A DNA stretch of 64,000 nucleotides from Bubalus kerabau (GCF_029407905.1 NC_073627.1:127113697-127177696); one strand, 5' to 3'; positions 25,611-37,867 are shown, numbered from the stretch's first letter. The notes: generated by a model from the sequence alone, not told the origin. A program made the numbers and translations.

Positions 25611-27160
25611 TCACACACATACTCTGCTCTCCGTCCTCACTTGGCCAAAATCTGCTCCTCCTGCAGGTTCTTCCCTTGGGTGAATGTTCCCACCAGCCAC
25701 CCAGCTGTTCAAGCCAGGAGCCAGTCTCCATTCTTTCACCCAGGAAACATTCCTTGAACCTCTACTCTGTGCCATGTTCTGAGCGAGGTCCCAGAGGTAA
25801 AGACACACCTCAGTGCAGACTCCAGATACTACAGGCCAGTGGAAGCCCCACATGAACAAGTGCTGACCACACCCCAGGGGAGGGAAATGGTTCATTGCAG
25901 GCTATTACAGAAGCAATTAGAGCATCTGATCTGACTCACAGGATAAGGAAAGATCTCCTGATGATACCTGATCTGAGTCATGAGAGGAGAGAGCAGGGGA
26001 GGAAGTGCCTTCCAGGCAGAGGAGTCTGCCTGAGAAAATGTAGAGAAAGGAAGCACACGGTGTGTCTGGGAAACCTTTGGCAGACTGATGCTGTTAGAGG
26101 GTAAAATACAAGGGAAAGAGATCTGGAGCATTGAGGCTGGAATCGCAGTCAGCAGCAGACCAAATGGGGCTTTTCTTGGAGAGGGACTCATGCTGTAAGC
26201 TTGGACTTTGACCTGTAGGCAGTGATAGCTGTTTAAGGGTCTGAGGCCATGGGTGGGGATGGGGGTGAAGGGAGTTAGATCGATATTTTGAATGAGTCAT
26301 TTTGGAGGCTGTGGGGAGGTCTGAATATGAGTGGCGTGGGCTGCAAAGTTGGAAATGAGATCTTAAACAGGCTGGTGATGGAACCTGAACTACGGGCTAT
26401 GGAGGAAGGGGAGGAGACAAAGGGAAATTGATGAGATGTCATGGAGGCGGAAGACAGATGAGTCAGGGACAACGTCCCTGTTTCTGGCTGTGCCGTCTGG
26501 GTTGGTGGTGAGGTCAGTAGTGGAAATAAAGAGGATGCAGGAGGAGACACAAGTTTGAGGGAAATTGGATGAGATCACATTTGGATGTACTGAACTGGAG
26601 TGCCAATGGACTGTTTGGGGCAGGGGAGTTCAGGAGGAAGAGTCCAGCAGGCAGCTGGGAAAATGGTGTGTCTGGAAAACCGAAAGCAATTTTATTGCTG
26701 TTAGGGATAAACTACAAGGCAAGGGGGTCAAGCACTGAGGCCGGAACCAAGCGTAGGGGGCAGAAGCTCTGGGGCGAAGTTGGGATCTGAGATGTGAGCC
26801 TCTGGATCAGGAGGACTAAGCAAACAGTTGGATCAGGAGGAGGATATGGTCACTCCAGAGAAAGGGTGCAGAACGAGAAAACCAGAGGGTGAGGAATGCG
26901 TTCTAGGGTGCCCCAATATTAAAGTGGCAGGCCAAAAAAACAGAGACAGGGGAGAGAGGAAACTCAGAGAGAAACAGGAGGATAGAGCCAGAAGAGGACA
27001 GTAATAGACAACAGCACTTTAAGAAGCAAGGATACACAAGTGGTGTCAGGAACCATAGTGAAGCCCAGTGAGACTGGAAAACATTCATTCGACTGGAGTT
27101 TAGGAAACACTGGTAAGCTTGTGACTGGTAAGGGCAGCTTTGGCAGATAGTATAGCCCCG
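25611..27160. repeat. Old repeat-derived region with an internal direct duplication
   Basis: Purine-rich wording (GGAGGCTGTGGGGAGGTCTG, CCTGTTTCTGGCTGTGC) resembles an old mammalian transposon consensus that I cannot name. Two diverged direct copies, 26060-26142 and 26666-26745, share GTGTGTCTGG, GCTGTTAG and a TGAGGC-GGAA block in the same order. Confidence 0.4.
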
Positions 27161-27774
27161 ATCTCACTGTACCTGTGTGGTTGTGGAAGCAGGACAGGAG
27201 TCAAGTTCACAGAAATTACACACAGAAATCAGCCTTGATCAACATCAAGAGCACTTAACTTGAAAGCTAAACAAAGCTACATTTTAGAATACAGCTTAAA
27301 AAAAAGAAACAAAAACTAAAACAGCTGTAAGTTTAATATTAAAAAACCATTTAAACTTTCAGCTCTGTTTTTGCATGGAATAAACACAACCCTGCTTAGG
27401 AAGAGAGGAGTCTCTGGGCTGTAGTGATCCTGTATTATTCCGGGAAACAGGTTTTTTAATATTATGCTCTCTGTAAATAGAAGCAACATTAAAGTACATT
27501 TGGATGCTTGTACCCACAGCAATGTTGACATGCTTTTGTTTGGAACCTGGTTTTGTACACAGTGCCCCCTGGTGTGGATGTTATGCTTCAACACTTTCCC
27601 ATTATTAGCATGGAGGCAATATTCTGGAAATATCGTTGCTGCTGTCACACTTTAACTTGAAAACAAGTTTAAAATCCAGATGTTTTACATGGGGGAACTG
27701 TTCAACCTGGAGAGCTTAAGTTTTATGTGATGCAACATTGGGAGTATTGATGTAGCTAGTATGGCTCATTTAAG
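27161..27774. other. Intergenic, nothing recognised
   Basis: Overlapping frames on both strands at 27316-27655 show no domain. Confidence 0.4.
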
Positions 27775-27786
27775 ATGATAAAAATT

Positions 27787-27893
27787 GGGAGTTCCCTGGC
27801 AGTCCAGGTGTTAGCTAGGCCCAGATTCAATCTCTGGATGGGGAACTAAGACCTTGCAAGCTGCGTGGCCAAAAAAACAAAAAACAAAACCCA
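27787..27893 (+). mobile_element. CHR-type SINE with 12-bp target-site duplication
   Basis: The head GGGAGTTCCCTGGCAGTCCA is followed by GATTCAATCTCTGGATGGGG and an A-rich tail. The direct repeat ATGATAAAAATT is at 27775-27786 and 27894-27905, perfect. Confidence 0.92.
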
Positions 27894-27905
27894 ATGATAA
27901 AAATT

Positions 27906-28113
27906 CATAATGGGAAGCTGCTGTATAGCACAGGGAGCTCAGCTCTGTGCTCTGTGAAGACAAAGAGGGGTGGATGGGGGGTAGGAGCAGTGGGAGGGAG
28001 GCTCCAGAGGGAGGGGATTTATGTATATACGTATATATATGTATATACAGCTGATTCACTTTGTTGTACAGCAGAAGCACAACATTGTAAAGCAATTATA
28101 CTCCCAATAAAGA
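27906..28113 (+). mobile_element. Ruminant L1 3' end
   Basis: Typical ruminant L1 3' UTR: GGGAGCTCAGCTCTGTGCTC, then a TATATACGTATATATATG stretch, GTTGTACAGCAGAAGCACAA, ending GCAATTATACTCCCAATAAA. Confidence 0.85.
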
Positions 28114-28251
28114 AGAATTCATTTGCCCATGTGCACTGTATAGCTGTGCTTCTCTCACAGGGTCCGAATGGGACTTACATTTATTTTAAAAATAAAGTTC
28201 ATAAAATTATATATACAGAAAATTGAGTTAAATGTTGAAAACTGAAAATAT

Positions 28252-28325
28252 GTTGATGTTTGGCAGAAACCAACACTATACTGTAAAGCAATTGTCCTTC
28301 AATTAAAAATAAATTAAAAAAAACT
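28252..28325 (+). mobile_element. Second L1 3'-end scrap
   Basis: CTGTAAAGCAATTGTCCTTC followed by an AATTAAAAATAAATT tail matches the last bases of ruminant L1. Confidence 0.6.
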
Positions 28326-28729
28326 ATTTGAAAAGGCAAAAGTCTAGAACAAGACATAAAAAAAATCCTAAGTATAGATTACAATGAATTTATCAGATTG
28401 AACCACTGTGTAATGAAGCACATAGATTAACAAATAGAAAATTGCTCACAGCCCAGATGTCCCTCATACTCTCTGCTCCTTCTGGTTTCTACCACTGCTG
28501 CCAAGAATAATCATGAAAATGACTGCTCACATTTTATTTTTGAACTTTCAATCATTGGAATAATCAGAAATATTCTCCTCTGTCTTATTCACTGTATTTG
28601 TTGATATTCAGGCATGTTGCTCTGTGTATTTTCAGTTTATTCTCTCTGCTGTTTAAAATACCATTGTAAAAACCAACCATAATTTATCAATTCAGTAGCT
28701 GGTAAAAATTTGGGTTCCTTAGGTTTTGA

Positions 28730-28894
28730 GCTATTAAGACTCTGCTATGAACATCCCTTGTACATACCTTTTTGAGCATGTGTTTCTGTTGCGTATATAC
28801 TTGGGAGAGAAATTCCTGGGTTACAGGGTATGCTCAGCTTTAGTAGACAGCTATCAGTTTCTAACTTGGTTGTCCCAATTATATTCTCATCAAC
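28730..28894 (-). repeat. Ancient L1 fragment (host of the young L1)
   Basis: Text such as TCTGCTATGAACATCCCTTG and GGGTTACAGGGTATGCTCAG is the antisense of old L1 ORF2/3' sequence. It resumes after the young L1 at 31580 (CACTAATACATGGTATTGTT). Confidence 0.6.
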
Positions 28895-31579
28895 AGTGTA
28901 TGAGATTGTTTATTACAGTTTCGATTTCCATGCTTGTGATGGGTCTCTTAAGATTTTCTATTTCTTCCTGGTTCAGTTTTGGAAGGTTATACTTTTCTAA
29001 GAATTCATCCATTTCTTCCAAGTTGTCCGTTTTATTGGCATATAGTTGCTGATAGTAGTATCTTATGATCCTTTCTATTTCTGTATTGTCTGTTGTGATT
29101 TCTCCATTTTCATTTCTAATTTTGTTGATTTGATTCTTCTCCCTTTTTTTCTTGATGAGTCTGGCTAATGGTTTGTCTATTTTATTTATCTTCTCAAAGA
29201 GCCAGCTTTTAGTTTTGTTGATTTTTGCTATAGTCGCCTTTGTTTCTTTTTCATTTATTGATGCTCTAATTTTAATGATTTCTTTCCTTCTACTCACCCT
29301 GGGGTTCTTCTTCTTTTTCTAGTTGCTTTTGGTGTAAAGTTAGGTTATTTATTTGATTTTTCTCTTGTTTCTTGAGGTAAGCTTGTACTGCTATGAACCT
29401 TCCCCTTGGCACTGCTTTTACTGAATCCCATAGGTTTGGGGTTGTCGTATTTTCATTTTTTTCTGTGTATATTTTGATTTATTCTGGGATTTGTTGGTTA
29501 TTCAAAACTGTGTTGTTTAGCCTCCATATATTTGTATTTTTAATAGTTTTTTTTTTCCCGTAGTTGACATCTAATCTTATCACTTTGTGATCAGAAAAGA
29601 TGCTTGAAATGATTTCTTTTTTTTTTTAATTTACCAAGGCTAGATTTATGGCCCATGATGTAAACCATCCTGGAGAATTTTCGGTGTGCACTTGAGAAAA
29701 AGGTGAAATTAATTATTTTTGGGTGAAATGTCCTATAGATATCAATTAGGTCTAATTGGTCCATTGTATCATTTCAAGTTTGTGTTTCCTTGCTAATTTT
29801 CTGTTTGGTTGATCTATCCATAGGTGTGAGTGGGGTATATTAAAGTATCCCACTATTATTGTGTTACCATTAATTTCCCCTTTCATACTTGTTAGCATTT
29901 GCCTTATGTATTGAGGTGCTCCTATGTTGGGTGCATATATATTTATAATTGTTATATCCTCGAATAGCCAAAGCAATCTTGAGAAAGAAGAACAGAAATG
30001 GAGGAATCAATCTGCCTGACTTTAGGCTATACTACAAAGCTACAGTCATCAAGACAGTATGGTACGGGCACAAAGGCAGAAATATAGATCAATGGAACAA
30101 AATAGAAAGCCGAGAGATAAATCCACACACCTATGGACACCTTATCTTTGACAAAGGAGGCAAAAATATACAATGGTGAAAAGACAATCTCTTTAACAAG
30201 TGGTGCTGGGAAAACTGGTCAACCACCTGTAAAAGAATGAAACTAGAACACTTTCTAACACCATACACAAAAATAAACTCAAAATGAGTTAAAGATCTAA
30301 ATGTAAGGCCAGAAACTATAAAACTCCTAGAGGAAAACATAGGCAAAACACTCTCTGACATAAATCATAGCAAGATCCTCTATGACCCACCTCCCAGAGT
30401 AATGGAAATAAAAGCAAAAATAAACAAATGGGACCTAATTAAACTTAAAAGCTTTTTCACAATGAAGGAAACTATAAGCAAGGTGAAAAGACAGCCTTCA
30501 GAATGGGAGAAAATAATAGCAAATTAAACAACTGACAAAAATTAATCTCAAAAATATACAAGCAGCTCCTGCAGCTCAATACCAGAAAAATAAACGACCC
30601 AATAAAAAAATGGGCCAAAGAACTAAACAGACATTTCTCTAAAGACATACAAATGGCTAACAAACATATGAAAAGATGCTCAACATCACTCATTATCAGA
30701 GAAATGCAAATCAAAACCACAATGAGGTACTGTCTCATGCTGGTCAGAATGGCTGCAATCAAAAGTCTACAAATAATAAATGCTGGAGAGGGTGTGGAGA
30801 AAAGGGAACCCTCTTACACTGTTGGTGGGAATGCAAACTAGTACAGCCACTATGGAGAACAGTGTGGAGATTACTTTAAAAACTGGAAATAGAACTGCCA
30901 TACAACCCAGCAATCCCACTGCTGGGCATAGACACTGAGGAAACCAGAATTGAAAGAGATATGTGTACCCCAGTGTTCATCATAGCACTGTTTACAATAG
31001 CTAGGACATGGAAGCAACCTAGATGTCCATTGGCAGACAAATGGATAAGAAAGCTGTGGTACATATACACAATGGAATATTACTCAGCTATTAAAAAGAA
31101 TGCATTTGAATCAGTTTTAATGAGGTGGATGAAACTGGAGCCTATTATACACAGTGAAGTAAGTAAAAAAGAAAAACACCAATACAGTATATTAACATAT
31201 ATTTATGAAATTTAGAAAGATGGTAACAACAACCCTATACACGAGACAGCCAAAGAGACACAGATATAAAGAACAGACTTTTGGACTCTGTGGGAGAAGG
31301 TGAGGGTGGGACAATTTGAAAGAATAGCACTGAAACATGTGTATTACCATATGTGAAACAGATGACCAGTTCAAGTTCGCTGCATGAAATAGCACACTCA
31401 AAGTCGGTGCACTGGGACAACCCAGAGGGATGGGATGGGGAGGGGGGTTCGGGATGGGGGACACATGTACACCCATGACTGATTCATGTCAATGTATGGC
31501 AAAAACTACCATAATATTGTGAAGTAATTAGCCTCCAATTAAAATCAATAAATTAAAAAAACCAAACAAGTGTATGAGA
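28895..31579 (+). mobile_element. Twin-primed (5'-inverted) ruminant L1 with target-site duplication
   Basis: From 28906 to about 29960 the L1 reads on the minus strand: endonuclease end ITIINIYAPNIGAPQYI, then EGDN-like linker frames such as NQINKIRNENGEITTD. From about 29960 to 31560 it reads on the plus strand: ORF2 C-terminus RIAKAILRKKNRNGGINLPDF, AIKKNAFESVLMRWMKLE, then 3' UTR and tail AATAAATTAAAAAAAC. The reverse transcriptase core with its FADD-type box is missing at the junction. AGTGTATGAGA flanks it at 28895-28905 and 31569-31579. This is the classic outcome of twin priming during insertion. Confidence 0.9.
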
Positions 31580-31912
31580 ATTGTTTGTTTCATGTCCTCA
31601 CTAATACATGGTATTGTTAATCTTTTTAATGATAGACATTCTGACAGGTATTATGTTGTGTTTTTAAAAAAACAGCTTTATTGAGATGTAATTCACATAC
31701 CATAGAAGTCACCCATGGAAACTGTACAATTCAATGGCTTCCAATACATACACAGCATCCATTGCAATTTCAGAATACTTTTATTACCCCTAAAAGAAAC
31801 CCACACTCCTTGGTGGTCACTCCCAATCTTAAGTCAGCTGTAGTCAACCACTAATCTACTTCTCTTATCTACAGATTTGCCTTTGACATTTCACATAGAT
31901 GGAATCATACCA
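31580..31912 (-). repeat. Ancient L1 3' region
   Basis: Contains AACAGCTTTATTGAGATGTA, ATTCACATACCATAGAAGTC and ACTGTACAATTCAATGGCTT, the well-known old L1 segment, here cut off by the BovB insertion. Confidence 0.65.
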
Positions 31913-34900
31913 TCAATTCAGTTCAGTTCAGTTGCTCAGTCGTGTCCAACTCTTTGCAGCCCCATGGACCACAGCACGCCAGGCCTGCCTGTCTATCACG
32001 AACTCCCATAGTTTACCTGAACTCATGTCCATCGAGTGGATGATGCCATCCAACTATCTCATCCTCCTGCCTTCAATCTTTCCCAGCATCAGGTGGCCAA
32101 AGTACTGGAGTTTCAGCTTCAACATCAGTCTTTCCAATGAACACTCAGGACTGATCTCCTTTAGGATGGACTGGTTGGACCTCCTTGCCATCCAAGGGAC
32201 TCTCAAGAGTCTTCTCCAACACCACAGTTCAAAAGCATCAATTTTTCAGCACTCAGCTTTCTTTACAGTCCAACTCTCACATCCATACGACTCCTGGAAA
32301 ACCCATAGCCTTGACTAGACAGACCTTTGTTGGCAAAGTAATGTCTCTGCTTTTTAATATGCTGTCTAGGTTGGTCATAACTTTGCTTCCAAGGAGTATG
32401 TATCTTTTAATTTCATGGCTGCAGTCACCATCTTCAGTGATTATGGAGCCAAAAAATAAATAAAGTTAGCCACTGTTTCCCCATCTATTTGCCAGGAAGT
32501 GATGGGACTGGATGCCATGATCTTCGTTTTCTGAATGTTGAGCTTTAAGCCAACTTTTTCACTCTCCTCTCTCACTTTCATCAAGAGGCTCTTTAGTTCT
32601 TCACTTTCTGCCATTAAGAGTGGTGTCATCTGCATATCTGAGGTTATTGATATTTCTCCTGGCAATCTTGATTCCAGCTTGTGCTTCATCCAGCCCAGCG
32701 TTTCTCATGATGTACTCTGCATAGAAGTTAAATAAGCAGGGTGACAATATACAGCCTCGACATACTCCTTTCCGATTTGGAAGCAGTCTGTTGTTTTACA
32801 TCCAGTTCTAACTGTTGCTTCCAGACCTGCATACTGATTTCTCAAGAGGCAGGTCAGGTGGTCTGATATTCCCATCTCTTTCAGAATTTTCCATAGTTTG
32901 TGGTGATCCACACAGTCAAAGCCTTTGACATAGTCAATAAAGCAGAAATAGATGTCTTTCTGGAACTCTCTTGCTTTTTTGATGATCCAGCGGATTTTGG
33001 CAATTTGATCTCTGGTTCCTCTGCCTTTTCTAAAACCAGCTTGAACATCTAGAAGTTCACGTATTGCTGAAGCCTGGCTTGGAGAATTTTGAGCATTACT
33101 TTGCTAGTGTGTGAGATGAGTGCAATTCTGTGGTAGTTTGAGCATTCTTTGGCATTGCCTTTCTTTGGGATTGGAATGAAATCTGACCTTTTCCAGTCCT
33201 GTGGCCACTGCTGAGTTTTCCAAATTTGCTGGCGTATTGAATGCAGCACTTTCACAGCATCATCTTTTAGGATGTGAAATAGCTCAACTGGAATTCCATC
33301 ACCTCCACTAGCTTTGTTTGTAGTGCTGCTTCCTAAGGCCCACTTGCACATTCCAGGATGTCTGGCTCTAGGTGAGTGATCACACCATCGTGATTATCTG
33401 GGTCATGAAGATCTTTTTTGTACAGTTCTGTGTATTTTTGCCGCCTCTTCTTAATGTCTTCTGCTTCTGTTAGGTCCATACCATTTCTGTCCTTTATTGA
33501 GTCCATCTTTGCATGAAATGTTCCCTTGGTATCTCTAATTATCTTGAAGAGATGTCTAGTCTTTCCCATTCTATTATTTTCCTCTATCTCTTTGCACTGA
33601 TGACTCAAGAAGGCTTTCTTCTCCTTATTCTTTGGAACCCTGCATTCAAGTGGATGTATCTTTCCTTCTCTCCTTTGCTTTTCGCTTCTCTTCTTTTCAC
33701 AGCTATTTGTAAGGCCTCCCCAGACAGCCATTTTGCTTTTTTTGCATTTCTTTTTCCTGGGGATGGTCTTGATCCCTGTCTCCTGTACAATGTCACTAAC
33801 CTCCATCCATAGTTCATCAGGCACTCTGTCTATCAGATCTAGTCCTTTAAATCTATTTGTCACTTCCACTGTATAATCATAAGGGATTTGATTTAGGTCA
33901 TACCTGAATCGTCTAGTGGTCTTCCCCACTTTCTTCAATTTAAGTCTGAATCTGGCAATAAGGAGCTCATGATCTGAGCCACAGTCAACTCCCGGTCCTG
34001 TTTTTGCAGACTGTATAGAGTTTCTCCATCTTTGGCTACAAAGAATATAATCAATCTGATTTCGGTGTTAGCCATCTGGTGATGTCCATGTGTAGAGTTT
34101 TCTCTTGTGTTGTTGGAAGAGGGTGCTTGCTATGACCAGTGTGTTCTCTTGGCAAAACTTTATTATCCTTTTTGCCCTGCTTCATTCTGTACTTCAAGGC
34201 CAAATTTGCCTGTTACTCCAGGTGTCTCTTGACTTCCTACTTTTGCATTCCAGTCCCCTATAATGAAAAGGACATCTTTTTTGGGTGTAAGTTCTAAAAG
34301 GTCTTGTAGGTCTTCATACAGCCATTCAGCTTCAACTTCTTCAGCGTTACTGGTCAGGGCATAGACTTGGATTACCGTGATATTGAATGGTTTGCCTTGG
34401 AAACAAACAGAGATCATTCTGTCGTTTCTGAGATTGCATCCAAGTACTGCATTTCGGACTCTTTTGTTGACTATGATGGCTACTCCATTTCTTCTAAGGG
34501 ATTCTTGCCCACAGTAGTAGATATAATGGTCATCTGAGTTAGAGTCACCTGTTCCAGTCCATTTTAGCTCACTGATTCCTAGAATGTTGACGTTAACTCT
34601 TGCCATCTCCTATTTGACCGCTTCCAATTTGCCTTGATTCATGGACCTAACATTCCAGATTCTTGTGCAATATTGCTTTTTACAGCATCAGACCTTGCTT
34701 TTATCACCAGTCCCATCCACAACTGGGTTTTGTTTTCACTTTGGCTCCATCCCTTCATTCTTTCCGGAGTTATTTCTCCACTGATCTCCAGTAGCATACT
34801 GGGCACCTTCCGAGCCGGGGAGTTCATCTTTGTGTCCTTTTTGCCTTTTCATACTGTTCATGGGATTCTCAAGGCAAGAATATTGAAGTGGGCTTCCCAT

Positions 34901-34955
34901 TCCCTTCTCCAGTGGACCACATTGTGTCAGACCTCTCCACCATGACCTGACCATC
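31913..34955 (-). mobile_element. Near full-length BovB (RTE) LINE, inactivated
   Basis: About 3.04 kb against a usual ~3.2 kb. Its 3' end with (AGTTC)n is at the low-coordinate end. Minus frames in order: an AP-type endonuclease (34163-34606, with ILGISELKWTGTGDSN and IIGDWNAKVGS), the linker (33333-33938), the pre-RT part with TTNKASGGDGIPVELF (33049-33351), and RT parts (32441-32911). The RT catalytic region is frameshifted (DMQMTPLLMAESE instead of the YADD box), so the copy is dead. Confidence 0.93.
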
Positions 34956-35115
34956 TTGCTGCTGCTGCTGCTAGGTCGCTTCAGTCATGGACTCTGTGCG
35001 ACCCCATGGACTGCAGCCCACCAGGCTTCTCTGTCCATGGGATTCTCCAGGCAAGAACACTGGAGTGGGTTGCCATTTCCTTCTCCAATGCATGAAAGTG
35101 GAAAGTGAAAGTGAA
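34956..35115 (-). mobile_element. Bov-A2 SINE, half unit
   Basis: (GCT)n then AGGTCGCTTCAGTCATGGAC … CCATTTCCTTCTCCAATGCA; one BovA unit in antisense, directly abutting the BovB 5' end. Confidence 0.85.
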
Positions 35116-35215
35116 GTCGCTCAGTTGTGTCCAACTCTTTGCGACCCCATGAATCGCAGCATGCCAGGCCTCCCTGTCCATCACCAACTCCCAGAGTTCA
35201 CTCAGACTCACGTCA
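35116..35215 (-). mobile_element. BovB 3'-end scrap
   Basis: GTCGCTCAGTTGTGTCCAAC through CACTCAGACTCACGTC matches the BovB 3' end. It is fused to the preceding SINE half. Confidence 0.75.
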
Positions 35216-35219
35216 GGTC

Positions 35220-35642
35220 ATTACAGAGCACCAAATAGTTCTCTGTGCTATACAGTAGGTTCTTATTAGTTATTCTTATATAAAAGTAGTGTGTGTGCAT
35301 ATGTCTGGCAATTCATATATACCACTGAAAAGTAGTAAAGTGCTTCCTTTAAGAGAAATGGTTGCAAGTTCTTGATTTTTAAAAGGCAAGAGGGATAGTT
35401 AAGAGTTTGGGGTAGGCATATACACACTTCTGTATTTAAAATGGATAATCAACAAGGACCCACTGTACAGCACATGGAGCTCTGCTCAATGTTACGTGAC
35501 AGCCTGGATGGAAGGGGAGTTTGGAGAAGAATGGATACTTGTATATGTATGGCTGAGTCCCTTCACTGTTTTATCACTTGACACTATCACAACAGTGTTA
35601 ATTGGCGATACTCTAATACAAAAGAAAAAGTTTTTTAAAAAG
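35220..35642 (+). mobile_element. Ruminant L1 3' UTR pieces
   Basis: The CTGTGCTATACAGTAGGTTC segment and, from 35440, the segment ATCAACAAGGACCCACTGTA … CACTATCACAACAGTGTTAA … CTCTAATACAAAAGAAAAAG match ruminant L1 3' ends. The gap at about 35300-35430 is unclear. Confidence 0.7.
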
Positions 35643-35889
35643 TAAATTTAAAATAAGGAAAGAAAAAAATGATACACTGAGGTGGCTAAGATCTATAGTT
35701 AGGATGAATCTTCTAACCATGAAATTGGTAAGAAGGAAAAAGAAATTCACGCTAGTTTTGCTGTCACACCTCAAACTGCAAAAGCTGTGGTCATAGTGTG
35801 TGATAAATGCTTAGTAAAATTAGAAAAAGCATTAGGTTTTTACAGTTTTAGGACAGCAAGAGAGACCACATTCACATAAATTTTATTAC

Positions 35890-35968
35890 AGTATACAGTT
35901 GACCTTTGAACAATATGGATTTGAACTGCATGGGTCCATTTATATGTGGGTTTTTAAAAATAAACACT
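35890..35968 (+). repeat. Tigger-like DNA transposon fragment
   Basis: ACAGTTGACCTTTGAACAAT followed by GGATTTGAACTGCATGGGTC is the familiar end of Tigger-family elements. Confidence 0.65.
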
Positions 35969-36234
35969 ATGCTGCTGCTGCTGCTGCTAAGTCGCTTCAG
36001 TCATGTCTGACTCTGTGCGACCCCATAGACGGCAGCCCACCAGGCTCCCTTGTCCCTGGGATTCTCCAGGCAAGAATACTGGAGTGGGTTGCCATTTCCT
36101 TCTCCAATGCATGAAAGTGAAAAGTGAAAGTGAAGTTGCTCAGTCGTGTCCTACTCTTCGTGACCCCATGGACTGCAGCCTACCAGGCTCCTCCGTCCAT
36201 GGAATTTTCCAGGCAAGAGTACTGGAATGGGGTG
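35969..36234 (-). mobile_element. Bov-A2 SINE
   Basis: (GCT)5 start, two BovA units in tandem (antisense) joined by ATGCATGAAAGTGAAAAGTG, ending near GAATGGGGTGACGG. Confidence 0.94.
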
Positions 36235-36371
36235 ACGGTATGGCTCAGTTTCATTGAGTCTGTCAAGGCTGTGGTCCATGTGATTAGATTGGCTAGTTTT
36301 CTGTGATTGTGGTTTCAGTGTCTGCCCTCTGATGCCTCCTCTCAGTGCCTACTGTCTTACTTGGGTTTCTC

Positions 36372-36533
36372 TTACCTTGGATGTGGGGTATCTCTTCACG
36401 GCTGCTCCAGCAAAGCACAGCCGCTGCTCCTTACCTCGGACGTGGGTTATCTCCTCACTGCCACCGCTCCTGACCTTGGACATGGGTTATCTCCTCACGG
36501 CTGCCACTCCTGACCTTGGACATGGAGTATCTT
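36372..36533 (+). repeat. Imperfect ~45-bp tandem repeat
   Basis: About four variant units built on CTTGGACATGGGTTATCTCC + TCACGGCTGCCACTCC; the first carries an extra AGCAAAGCACAGCCGCTGCT insert. Its parent family is not assigned. Confidence 0.7.
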
Positions 36534-36943
36534 GATATGTGGCCTTTTATCCGGCTTCTTTCATTTACCAGGTTTTCAAGATTCATCATATTTTGATTCA
36601 ACAAAGGAGCCATCTTGGATCAAACCACACACCTGGGACACAGGTTGCCAGGCTTGTTCCTATTACCCTTAAAAAAAAATTGCTAATTTGCTCACTTACC
36701 TGATGGTACATTTCACAGTTTACTTGTTTTTGTCATTTTGATAAGAAATTCTGGAATTTTGAGTTCATTCATTTAAACATTCAAACAATTTACCGAGACC
36801 GGACAAACCTGGCTTTCCTTAAAGCACCTCCATAGCTGGCTTCTATGCAGAGGAATGGGGACTTCCATTCAGTTGAAGACACATAAGAGATGCAAGGGAG
36901 ATGTGAAGACTCATGTGTAGACAGGCAGAGACTTAAGTTCTGT

Positions 36944-37220
36944 GTCTGCTTCTGCTGCTAAGTCACTTCAGTTGTGTCCGGCTCTGTGTGACCCCATAGA
37001 CAGCAGCCCACCAGGCTCTGCTGTCCCTGGGATTCTCCAGGCAAGAACACTGGAGTGGGTTGCCATTTCCTTCTCCAATGTGGGAAAGTGAAAAGTGAAA
37101 GTGAAGTCGCTCAGTTGTGTCCGACTCTTCACGACCCCATGGACTGCAGCCTACCAGGCTCCTCCATCCATGGGATTTTCCAGGCAAGAGTACTGGAGTG
37201 GGGTGCCATTGCCTTCTCTG
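36944..37220 (-). mobile_element. Bov-A2 SINE
   Basis: Two antisense BovA units behind a degraded (GCT)n start; the second unit ends GGGTGCCATTGCCTTCTC. Confidence 0.94.
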
Positions 37221-37865
37221 AGCCAAAGAACTCCAAGGAGACAGAGGTATGGACGGTTCTCACCCAGAGTCTCCAACGAAAAGCAACAATGATTTTGAAA
37301 TTCTGTTCCAGAAGTTGAGAGATTAAAATTGCTCTCAATCACTGAATTTGTAGTAATCTGTTGAGGCACTCAGAGGAAACAAATACATATAGTACTTGAA
37401 CTCCTGATTCTGAAGGCTTCCTGGCCTACACATTTGTGCTGTGAACATTCCTTAGGAAGGACTTGGATCTCTCCTTATTTCATAGGAAACAAATTTACTG
37501 AACTTGAATTCACTTTTTCCATTCTGATTTGCTTCCCTGACTAAAATTTAGCAACTTGGATTAGACAGAGGATCCAAGTTTCCTTTATATATTCTGGAAT
37601 TAGAGTAAACGCAATCTATGTTCTTCCTTACTGAAATGAAAACATTCTAAGCCTGAATAGCCATAGACAGTGATCCATTTTCTCTTGGCAAGACTGGCCT
37701 TGTTTTGGTAATGGAGTTTAGGTTATAGTCTTCTGATTTAGCTGAAGTTCAGTATGAACATATCCAAGAGTAAAAGGGGAGAAAAAGAACTAAAACATGT
37801 GGATACCACATTGCTTACACTGACTACAGAAATGTCTATTATTACTACCAAAAAAGATGGATAAT
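37221..37865. other. Intergenic, nothing recognised
   Basis: AT-rich DNA with no credible frame or repeat. Confidence 0.4.
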
Positions 37866-37867
37866 TT

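Noticed and set aside
31899..32318. 139-codon plus frame with SVQLLSRVQLFAAPWTTA
   Set aside because: It is the antisense translation of the BovB 3' end, a known recurrent artefact.
31909..34955. ACCATC as a target-site duplication for the near full-length BovB
   Set aside because: It is only 6 bp and the right flank is immediately disrupted by another SINE, so I could not confirm it.
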